This document shows, piece by piece, positions 31,350 to 37,168 of a DNA stretch of 37,168 bases. The notes under the pieces are model-generated. The model worked only from the letters and a program-made list of their open reading frames with translations. It was not told the origin of the DNA and did not search any database. Location of the stretch: NCBI GenBank assembly GCA_964653025.1, contig CAZZBZ010000033.1, positions 1 through 37,168 of the forward strand, given 5' to 3'. The position numbers and the translations under genes were made by a program. Numbering within the stretch: the first letter of the stretch is position 1; every line of letters starts with the position of its first letter. Source of the stretch: JABWAM01 sp964653025 (GTDB lineage Bacteria > Verrucomicrobiota > Verrucomicrobiia > JABWAM01).

Positions 31350-32984
31350 ATGAAAGTCGCCCTCGCCCAGGTCAACACCACGGTCGGCGACCTATCCGGC
31401 AACGAAGCGAAGATCCTGGAAGCCTACCGTCGTGGGGCGGAGGCGGGGGCCGAGATCGTGGTTTTTCCAGAGCTGGCGATCACCGGTTATCCACCGCGCG
31501 ACCTGCTGCAACGGAGTGGGTTTATCCGGGAAAACCTCGCGGTCCTGGACCGATTGGCCGCGACCACGCGGGAGGCGGGGATGCTGGTGGGGTATGTGGG
31601 CCTGAACGAGGCGCGGCCCGGGAGGGAGGCGACGAATGCCGTGGCCCTGCTGCAGGGCGGGAAGGTCCTGGCGACGCGCACCAAGACCCTGCTGCCCACC
31701 TACGACGTGTTCGACGAGGACCGCTACTTCGAGGCGGCGCGGGAGAACGCGGTCGTCGAGTTCAATGGTCGCAAGATCGGGCTGACCATTTGCGAGGATG
31801 TCTGGAACGATGAGGATTTCTGGGACGAGCGCCGCTACCGCCGCAATCCCGCGCGGGAGCTTGTGGATGTGGGCGCCGAGATCCTCTTCAATATTTCGGC
31901 ATCCCCCTGGCATCTTGGAAAAGAGGAGATGCGCGTTCGGATGCTCTCCAGCCTTGCGGGGCGTCTCGGTCGCCCGTTCGTGTACTGCAATGCGGTGGGG
32001 GGAAACGACGAGTTGGTGTTCGATGGGCGGAGCGCGGGGTTCGACGCGCGCGGAAGGCTGGTCGCGTGTGGCGAGATGTTTCGCGAGGATCTCGTCCTGT
32101 TCGATACTGATTCCACGCCGGTATCCCCGCCCGCGCTGTGCGACGAGGAGAAGCTGTTTCGCGCGCTGGTAATCGGTCTCCGTGACTACCTGCACAAGTG
32201 CGGGTTCCGATCCGCGGTTCTCGGCCTGAGCGGGGGCATTGACTCGGCCCTCACCGCGGCGATCGCGGCGGAGGCGCTTGGGCGGGAGAACGTGCGCGGC
32301 GTTTCGCTGCCCTCGCAGTATTCCTCGCAGGGCAGCCTGGACGACGCCCTCCTTCTTGCCGTGAATCTTGGAATCTCCCACGAGGTGATCGCGATCCAGC
32401 CAATTTTTGAGACGTTCCGCGCGCAACTCCGCGGGACCTTCGCTGGTCGGCCCGAGGACACCGCGGAGGAGAACGTCCAGGCGCGCCTTCGCGGGATGAT
32501 CCTCATGGCGATGTCGAACAAGTTTGGGTCGTTGCTGCTCACCACCGGAAACAAGAGCGAGTTGGCCGTCGGCTACTGTACCCTCTACGGCGACATGTGC
32601 GGGGGGCTCGCGGTGATCAGCGACGTCCCCAAGACCATGGTTTACCGTCTCTCGCGGTGGGTGAACCGCGAGCGGGAGGTCATCCCATCTTCCTCCATCA
32701 CCAAGGCTCCGTCCGCCGAGCTACGCCCGAACCAGACGGACCAGGACTCCCTGCCCCCCTACGAGGTTCTCGACGCGATCCTGCAGGCGTACGTGGTGGA
32801 GGGAAGTTCGCGGGCCGAGATGGTGGGCGCGGGTTTTGAGAAGGACACGGTGGACCGCGTCGTGCGACTGATCGACCTCAGCGAGTACAAGCGCCGCCAG
32901 GCGGCTCCCGGACTGAAGGTCACGACCAAGGCCTTTGGCGTGGGGCGGCGCATGCCGATCGCCCAGAAGTATCGGGGAGGGTGA
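31350..32984 (+). CDS. nadE: Glutamine-dependent NAD+ synthetase
   Basis: A two-domain enzyme of 544 residues that makes NAD from deamido-NAD, ATP and glutamine-derived ammonia. The N-terminal nitrilase-fold glutaminase has the catalytic triad: Glu41 in FPELAITGYP, Lys112 in TKTLLPTYDVF and Cys148 in LTICEDVW. The C-terminal synthetase has the PP-loop SGGIDS (293-298), LPSQYSSQGS, TTGNKSELAVGYCTLYGDM and KAPSAELRPNQTDQDSLPPY. ATG 31350 is preferred, since an in-frame GTG at 31341 adds only three residues. It is monocistronic after the toxin-antitoxin pair, with 53 bp between, and its end is convergent with the thioredoxin-like gene. Confidence 0.95.
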   Translation: MKVALAQVNTTVGDLSGNEAKILEAYRRGAEAGAEIVVFPELAITGYPPRDLLQRSGFIRENLAVLDRLAATTREAGMLVGYVGLNEARPGREATNAVALLQGGKVLATRTKTLLPTYDVFDEDRYFEAARENAVVEFNGRKIGLTICEDVWNDEDFWDERRYRRNPARELVDVGAEILFNISASPWHLGKEEMRVRMLSSLAGRLGRPFVYCNAVGGNDELVFDGRSAGFDARGRLVACGEMFREDLVLFDTDSTPVSPPALCDEEKLFRALVIGLRDYLHKCGFRSAVLGLSGGIDSALTAAIAAEALGRENVRGVSLPSQYSSQGSLDDALLLAVNLGISHEVIAIQPIFETFRAQLRGTFAGRPEDTAEENVQARLRGMILMAMSNKFGSLLLTTGNKSELAVGYCTLYGDMCGGLAVISDVPKTMVYRLSRWVNREREVIPSSSITKAPSAELRPNQTDQDSLPPYEVLDAILQAYVVEGSSRAEMVGAGFEKDTVDRVVRLIDLSEYKRRQAAPGLKVTTKAFGVGRRMPIAQKYRGG

Positions 32985-33080
32985 GGGGGGGAGGAATGTA
33001 AAATTTGAAACGGGCAATGAAAAAGGGCGGAAAATCGGAAAGTTGGGAAAGCGGGAAAGCGGAGGGAAATGTAAACGGGC

Positions 33081-33521
33081 TCAGGGTTTCTTCGTGCTCT
33101 TCTCGAGTTCGGCGATCCAGGCTTGGGGGCCTCCGGGACGGTAGCCGAGTTGCCCGGTCGGGTTGCCCTCCGGGTTCAACACGATGATTGTGGGGTAGCC
33201 GCGAATCCCGTGCTTGGAGGCGAGTTCCTCATTCTGCTTCTTCAGTGCGGGGGGGAGGGCCTTGCGCCTTGGGAAATCGAGTTTGAGGAGCACGAGGTTC
33301 TTCTCGGCGTAGGCCTTGAACGCGGGAGTGTTAAAAACCTCCTTGTCGAGCTTGATGCACCAGCCACACCAGTCGGAACCGGTAAAATCCATGACGAGCG
33401 GTTTGTTTTCCGCCCTGGCTTTTTCGAGGGCCTTGGCATGATCGGTCATCCATGCGTCATCGGCACGGAGAGGGAGTAAGGTCAGCGCGAGCAGGGAGGT
33501 GATGAGGGCAAGGTTCTTCAT
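33081..33521 (-). CDS. Secreted thioredoxin-fold protein
   Basis: A periplasmic thioredoxin-like protein, 146 residues, with a signal peptide MKNLALITSLLALTLLPLRA and a redox motif Cys52-Gly-Trp-Cys55 in FTGSDWCGWCIKLDKEVF. The N-terminal helix WMTDHAKALEKARAENKPLVMDF, the cis-proline segment RGYPTIIVLNPEGNP (~110) and the final GYRPGG are typical of the thioredoxin_7/thiol-disulphide isomerase-like group. It could act in disulphide or cytochrome maturation, or as an oxidase partner, but none of these genes is near. The start is ATG 33521. The tRNA gene is 105 bp upstream on the same strand and may be co-transcribed. It is convergent with nadE. Confidence 0.85.
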   Translation of the reverse strand: MKNLALITSLLALTLLPLRADDAWMTDHAKALEKARAENKPLVMDFTGSDWCGWCIKLDKEVFNTPAFKAYAEKNLVLLKLDFPRRKALPPALKKQNEELASKHGIRGYPTIIVLNPEGNPTGQLGYRPGGPQAWIAELEKSTKKP

Positions 33522-33625
33522 GGGTCTCAGGTTTTTTGGGTGGACGAGATTGGAAACAACCCGGTCGGGTCCGATGTGCAGAACATCCCCGTGGAGGGAT
33601 GAGTTGTCAAACCTTCGAAGAGAAG

Positions 33626-33700
33626 TGGTACCAGGGGGGAGAGTTGAACTCCCGACCAAGGGCTTATGAGTCCCCTGCTCTACCACTGAGCTACCCTGGC
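33626..33700 (-). tRNA. tRNA with CAT anticodon (Met, or Ile2)
   Basis: On the minus strand a full cloverleaf can be drawn: acceptor GCCAGGG/CCCTGGT, D-arm GCTC/GAGC, anticodon loop CTCATAA with CAT at 33668-33666, T-arm GGGAG/CTCCC with loop TTCAACT, and an encoded CCA at 33628-33626. The mature body is 33629-33700, 72 nt. The 31-39 pair at the anticodon stem end is A-G. CAT serves elongator Met, initiator Met or lysidine-modified Ile2. Acceptor pair 1-72 is a G-U wobble, not a mismatch like initiator, and there is no GGG run in the anticodon stem 3' side, so an initiator is unlikely; Met or Ile2 stays open. Confidence 0.88.
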
Positions 33701-33710
33701 GACAGTGCTT

Positions 33711-33739
33711 TCGATACTCCAACCGGCGTTTGGCTGCAA
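33711..33739 (-). promoter_or_regulatory. Weak promoter candidate for the tRNA gene
   Basis: Read on the minus strand, TTGCAG (33734-33739) and TATCGA (33711-33716) are 17 bp apart, with the -10 ending 11 bp before the tRNA 5' end. Each box has about three consensus bases, so the spacing is its main support. Confidence 0.3.
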
Positions 33740-33953
33740 GCCTGCGGTCGGGAGGGCTCCGAACGGGTGAGCGACAGATTCGCGGTGGTTGGCAGGCCTT
33801 TCGGAGCGAGCCGCGCCTCCCACAGGCGAAGAGATGGATCGTTCTCTTGCGGGAGGCGTGGCGCGCGCCGAGGTGCTTCATCACGAAAACCGGGCTCGAC
33901 TCGCGTGAGGGATGGGGCTTTGTTGGAGGAAGGTTGAACTGGAGGATGGGAGC

Positions 33954-35510
33954 ATGAACACGAAGCCACAGGGTCTTTCCAAGACGTGGCGACTTGGTTT
34001 GATCGGCGCTGCTGTCGCAGCCTGGGCGACGCTCGCAGTGCGTGCGGCGCCGACTGGCAAGGTGCGCGAGGCCGCCGTTGCGGGGTTGTTTTACCCCGCG
34101 GACAAGGATGCCCTCTCGGCCGAGGTGCGCCGCCTCCTCGACGCCGCGCCGCCCATGCCGTTGCCGCCGGTCCGGGCGCTCGTGGTGCCGCACGCTGGCT
34201 ACTCCTTCTCCGGATTGACCGCCGCCCACGCCTACCGCCAACTCGCGGGGCGGGACATTCGCCGCGTCATCCTTCTCGCCTCCAGCCATTACGCGGCGTT
34301 CGAGGGGGCGATGATTCCCGCGGTGGATGCCTTTTCGACGCCGCTCGGCAGTCTCCGTCTGTCGCCGCTGGCGGCGAGCCTCGCCAAACAGGCGCCGCTT
34401 ACCCACCATCCCTCCGCGCGGGTTCAACGCCCCGCCTGGTCCTGGCAAAGCCCGCTCAAGGTGCCGACGGGGGGCGACGACCCGCATACCTGGGACCACA
34501 CGCTGGAAGTGCAGTTGCCATTCCTGCAGGTCGTCCTCGGCGATGTGGAGATCGTCCCCATCCTCTACGGGCAGGTGGATCCCGTCGCGGTGGCGCAGCG
34601 ACTCGACCGCGTGCTGGACGACACCACGCTGGTCATCGCGAGTTCCGACCTGAGCCATTACCACCCGTACGACGACGCCCGCGCGCGGGATCATACCTGC
34701 TTGAAGGCGATGCTCGAACTCGACATGGCCGCGATGGCGTCCAGGGAGGCCTGCGGGCAACTTCCCATCCTCACGGTGCTGGAGCTTGCGAAGAAGCGCG
34801 GGTGGCAGCCCCACCTCCTCGATTACCGAAACAGCGGGGACACGTCGGGGGAGAAGAAGAGCGTCGTGGGTTACTCGGCCATCGCATTCACGGATGCAAA
34901 GGCCCCGGCGTCCCTCCCCAAACCGCTTGCCGCCGCGACGTCTGCGGCGGCGTACGGGCCCGCCGAGCGAAAGCAGTTGCTCGCGCTCGCGCGGGAGACG
35001 ATTGCCGCGCTTGCGGCCGGACGGGCGGTTCCATCGCGGCGTCCCGAGGATTTTTCCGCCGCCCTCCGCGAGTCGAAGGGATGCTTCGTGACGCTCACGA
35101 AGAAGGGGAATCTTCGAGGCTGTATCGGCCACATCGTGCCGCAGGAGCCACTCTGGAAGGCGGTGATGGACAACGCGCAGAGCGCGGCCTTCCGGGATGG
35201 GCGCTTCGCACCGGTGACGAAGGAGGAACTGAAGGAGATCGCGATCGAGATCAGCGTCCTCACGGTGCCGAGGCCGCTGACGTTCAGTTCCCCCGACGAC
35301 CTCGTGAAGAAGCTGCGTCCCCATGTGGACGGGGTGGTCCTTCGGATCGGATCACGGGGGGCGACCTACCTGCCCCAGGTGTGGGAGCAGATCCCGAACG
35401 TACCGACCTTTCTCTCCAGCCTTGCCCTGAAGGCGGGGTGCCCGGCCGATTCCTGGCGTGGGCCGGGCGTGGAGGTGCAGACCTACCAGGTCGAGCCGTT
35501 CCACGAGTGA
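33954..35510 (+). CDS. Exported Memo-AMMECR1 fusion (AmmeMemoRadiSam system proteins B and A)
   Basis: A 518-residue fusion of two proteins that are usually separate. Residues ~35-320 are a Memo domain: LVVPHAGYSFSGLTAAHAY (His80), LLASSHYAAFEGA (His112), DHTLEVQLPFLQ, SSDLSHYHPYDDA (231-243) and REACGQLPI (Cys267). His80, His112 and Cys267 sit where human MEMO1 has its metal-type residues His49, His81 and Cys244. Residues ~336-518 are an AMMECR1 domain with GCFVTLTKKGNLRGCIGHIVPQEPL (LRGCIG at 387-392) and EISVLTVPRPL. The family's third member, a radical SAM enzyme, is not in the window. The N-terminus, LGLIGAAVAAWATLAVRAAPTG, looks like a signal peptide or anchor, although Memo and AMMECR1 proteins are normally cytoplasmic. 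ATG 33954 has GGAGG and GGGAG just upstream. Confidence 0.88.
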   Translation: MNTKPQGLSKTWRLGLIGAAVAAWATLAVRAAPTGKVREAAVAGLFYPADKDALSAEVRRLLDAAPPMPLPPVRALVVPHAGYSFSGLTAAHAYRQLAGRDIRRVILLASSHYAAFEGAMIPAVDAFSTPLGSLRLSPLAASLAKQAPLTHHPSARVQRPAWSWQSPLKVPTGGDDPHTWDHTLEVQLPFLQVVLGDVEIVPILYGQVDPVAVAQRLDRVLDDTTLVIASSDLSHYHPYDDARARDHTCLKAMLELDMAAMASREACGQLPILTVLELAKKRGWQPHLLDYRNSGDTSGEKKSVVGYSAIAFTDAKAPASLPKPLAAATSAAAYGPAERKQLLALARETIAALAAGRAVPSRRPEDFSAALRESKGCFVTLTKKGNLRGCIGHIVPQEPLWKAVMDNAQSAAFRDGRFAPVTKEELKEIAIEISVLTVPRPLTFSSPDDLVKKLRPHVDGVVLRIGSRGATYLPQVWEQIPNVPTFLSSLALKAGCPADSWRGPGVEVQTYQVEPFHE

Positions 35511-35545
35511 GTTGCCGTCCGTGTCCGGGGAGTGAGAGAGAAGAG

Positions 35546-35708
35546 GCCACGGATGAAACACGGATGACCACGGACAGAGGAATGCGCCGTCCCGACACAT
35601 CGGGACGGCGCGTTCACCGCACAGAAACACCGATGTCTCGCATGAAGCGGCCAGGTCCGTGTAGCGGACCTGGCCTTCTGACTCTGCCATCCGTGTTTCA
35701 TCCGTGGC
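35546..35708. repeat. 163-bp element with 21-bp perfect inverted ends and two inner hairpins
   Basis: The left end reads CCACGGATGAAACACGGATG from 35547 (G35546 extends it). Its exact reverse complement closes the element at 35688-35708. Inside are a 12-bp stem GCGCCGTCCCGA/TCGGGACGGCGC with loop CACA (35584-35611) and an 11-bp stem GGCCAGGTCCG/CGGACCTGGCC with loop TGTAG (35649-35675). The left end also contains a CACGGATGA-type direct repeat. It looks like a non-coding mobile repeat (REPIN- or MITE-like) and lies between the Memo-AMMECR1 gene and the next gene. Confidence 0.8.
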
Positions 35709-35768
35709 TGTCCTGTGCTTTGCAGAAGGATGGAGAAAATGGATGGATCACCATCGTCCCCTGACCCA

Positions 35769-37168
35769 ATGCCATCGCGCGGCCTACATGGAGCGGTCCT
35801 TACGGCGGGGTTTGTCGCGATGGTCACGCAGATGGTCCTGCTCAGGGAGGTCCTCTATTTCGCCGGGGGCAATGAGCTGTCCCTCGGCCTGGTCCTAGGT
35901 GTGTGGATGCTGCTCATGGGCTGGGGGGCGTGGCTGGGGCAGCGTCTGCCGGTGCGCTGGCAGGGGTGGGGCCTGGCATTCGGTTTCGCCCTCATCGCGG
36001 CGCTGCCCCTTCCCACCCTGGGTGCGCTTCGGGTCGGATGGGCGGTGTTCGTCGGGCGCGGGGTGGCGGCCGGGATGAGCGAGACCGTCGGGGCGGCACT
36101 GCTCTGCTTCGCCCCCTTCTGCATCATTTCCGGGGCGTTTCTTTCGCTGGCCGCACGGATGGAGCCGGGGCGGGAGGGGGATGGCATCGCGGGACAAATC
36201 GGTCGCGTGTATGCGCTCGACTGTCTCGGGGGCGTGCTCGGTGGGGCGCTCTTCACGTTCGTGTTGGTCCATTTTCTTGATCCGGTCCAGCTTCTGGGGG
36301 CGCTGGGGATCGGCGCGGGGGCGGTTGCCGCAGCGGTGGGGTGGGGGGGTGTCGGCCGCCGCCTCGGAATCCTTCCGGGCCTGCTTGCCATGCTGGCGAC
36401 GATTCCCTGCGTGGAGATCTTGGTTTCCGCGCCGGGCAAGGCGAGGGAGCGGCACGACACCCCCTACGGTGTGGTCGAGGTTTCTACCGGTGGCGGGCAG
36501 GTGGCGCTGTTTGTGGATGGGCGGCCGCTCGCGAACGGCGGGAATTTCGAGCAGGTCGAAGAGGCGGTCCACCCGGTCCTTGCCCAGCGGCCGAATGCCG
36601 AGCGGGTCCTGCTGATTGGGGGAGGGGCGAGCGGAATGGCGGCGGAAATCCTGCGGTACCCGGTGCGGAGGCTGGACTGCGTCGAGCTGGATGCGTCGGT
36701 GGTGGACGCGGCGCGGCGTCACGGGCTGATTGCCCGGGAGCGCGCACGGTTGCGGATTATGATCGGCGACGCTCGGGAACTGGTGAAGCGGGCCCGCGCC
36801 GAGTACGACGTGATCCTCGTGGAGGTTCCCGATCCGTCCAGCTACCAGTGGAACCGCTATTTCACGCGGGAGTTTTTTTTCGAGGCAAAGAGGGCGATGC
36901 GCAAGGATGGGGTGCTGGCGGTCGCGGCGGGCGAGTACGCCAACTATGTCAGCCCCGAACTCGCGAACATTCTCGCGACGTTGACCGGCACGATGGAGGC
37001 CGCCTTCTCGCATACCGTGGTCTTGCCAACCGCGAGGATTCGCACCCTCGGCTCGGACGGACCGCTGAGCATGGACATCGCGGCGAAGGTGGCGGCCACC
37101 GGCCTGCCGATGCGGCACCTGAATCCCGCGGGGTTGCGCGCGATCTTTCGCGGCGAGCGCATGACCCA
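35769..37168 (+). CDS. Spermidine-synthase-like membrane protein (partial, 3' end beyond window)
   Basis: A long open frame starting at ATG 35769 and running to the window edge without a stop (466 codons seen). The N-terminal ~210 residues hold hydrophobic helices (GAVLTAGFVAMVTQMVLLREVLYFAGG, LSLGLVLGVWMLLMGWGAWLG, GLAFGFALIAALPL, VYALDCLGGVLGGALFTFVLVHF, LGALGIGAGAVAAAV). A spermidine-synthase Rossmann domain follows: VEVSTGGGQVALFVDGRPLANG, VLLIGGGASGMAAEIL (~280), LDCVELDASVVDAARRHG, DARELVKRARAEYDVILVEVPDPSSYQWNRYFTREFF. This is the layout of fused membrane/spermidine-synthase proteins. The usual Asp of the catalytic motif (D-T/S-x-D-P) appears as EVPDP, so aminopropyl transfer is doubtful. 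A weak leader precedes the ATG. Confidence 0.8.
   Translation, partial: MPSRGLHGAVLTAGFVAMVTQMVLLREVLYFAGGNELSLGLVLGVWMLLMGWGAWLGQRLPVRWQGWGLAFGFALIAALPLPTLGALRVGWAVFVGRGVAAGMSETVGAALLCFAPFCIISGAFLSLAARMEPGREGDGIAGQIGRVYALDCLGGVLGGALFTFVLVHFLDPVQLLGALGIGAGAVAAAVGWGGVGRRLGILPGLLAMLATIPCVEILVSAPGKARERHDTPYGVVEVSTGGGQVALFVDGRPLANGGNFEQVEEAVHPVLAQRPNAERVLLIGGGASGMAAEILRYPVRRLDCVELDASVVDAARRHGLIARERARLRIMIGDARELVKRARAEYDVILVEVPDPSSYQWNRYFTREFFFEAKRAMRKDGVLAVAAGEYANYVSPELANILATLTGTMEAAFSHTVVLPTARIRTLGSDGPLSMDIAAKVAATGLPMRHLNPAGLRAIFRGERMT

Noticed and set aside
33522..35324. Minus-strand upstream extension of the thioredoxin frame (747 residues in total)
   Set aside because: The extension reads through the tRNA and opposite the Memo-AMMECR1 gene; the real protein starts at the signal peptide at 33521.
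35895..37118. 407-residue minus-strand open frame opposite the spermidine-synthase-like gene
   Set aside because: Pro/His/Arg-rich shadow without motifs; the plus frame has helices and a Rossmann domain.

Overview
The window is GC-rich bacterial chromosome (only a short toxin-antitoxin patch near 30.7-31.3 kb is visibly AT-richer). It looks like a Gram-negative diderm, most plausibly from the Verrucomicrobiota or a close PVC relative. This is inferred, not proven. The supporting signs are: LPS and outer-membrane assembly genes (BamD-like, LptE-like, GT9 heptosyltransferase); a secreted protein with a PEP-CTERM-like tail; small families that I associate with this group (DUF5069, DUF4410, DUF6941-like, a URO-D-like family); and intergenic spacers full of short palindromes. 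There is no integrase, transposase, CRISPR array, phage gene cluster or recognisable plasmid gene. The window is ordinary chromosome with many small operons on both strands.

Layout. 1-3012: a spacer with a perfect 34-bp palindrome, then a three-PAS hybrid histidine kinase broken by a one-base frameshift. 3343-4860: a secreted GH64-like PEP-CTERM protein. 5025-7664: a nitroreductase, a DUF2127 membrane protein and an RlmI-like rRNA methyltransferase. 7827-9538 (minus): a coupled pair, PTS EIIA and a URO-D-family protein. 9675-14161 (plus): tadA, then a PLP-binding YggS protein, a GlcD-like FAD oxidase, an HIBADH-family reductase and rsmE. 14169-15688 (minus): bamD-lptE envelope operon, divergent from a two-gene glycosyltransferase operon (15731-17955). 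18015-18416 (minus): a small basic protein with a duplicated motif. 18959-21337 (plus): a double-domain nucleoside diphosphate kinase and an aspartate aminotransferase. 21478-26961: GH57 and GH88 glycosidases and a DUF6941-like protein on minus, with a PEGA-repeat lipoprotein on plus. 27076-30548: an SDR reductase, DUF5069, an MGDG-synthase-like glycosyltransferase and a DUF4410 lipoprotein. 30737-31296: a BrnT/BrnA-type toxin-antitoxin pair. 31350-32984: glutamine-dependent NAD synthetase. 33081-33700 (minus): a thioredoxin-like protein and a CAT-anticodon tRNA. 33954-35510: an apparently exported fusion of Memo and AMMECR1. 35769-end: a spermidine-synthase-like membrane protein cut by the window edge.

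How the genes relate. Two clusters serve the envelope (BamD/LptE; GT9/GT4-type). GlcD plus the HIBADH-family reductase could form part of a glycolate/glyoxylate-to-glycerate route. The two glycosidases fit a polysaccharide-using lifestyle.

The most unusual features are the exported Memo-AMMECR1 fusion, the tandem NDK-like fusion, and the repeat landscape. The repeats include tandem hairpins that keep their architecture (8-10-bp stem, 3-nt loop) but not their sequence, a 70-bp element with TGTAGGGC ends, heptamer repeats sitting in the leaders of both glycosidase genes, and a 163-bp element with 21-bp perfect inverted ends. I did not find a clear multi-gene defence or novel enzyme system. The fusion at 33954-35510 is the best candidate for something new. 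All family calls come from reading motifs and were not checked by any database search.
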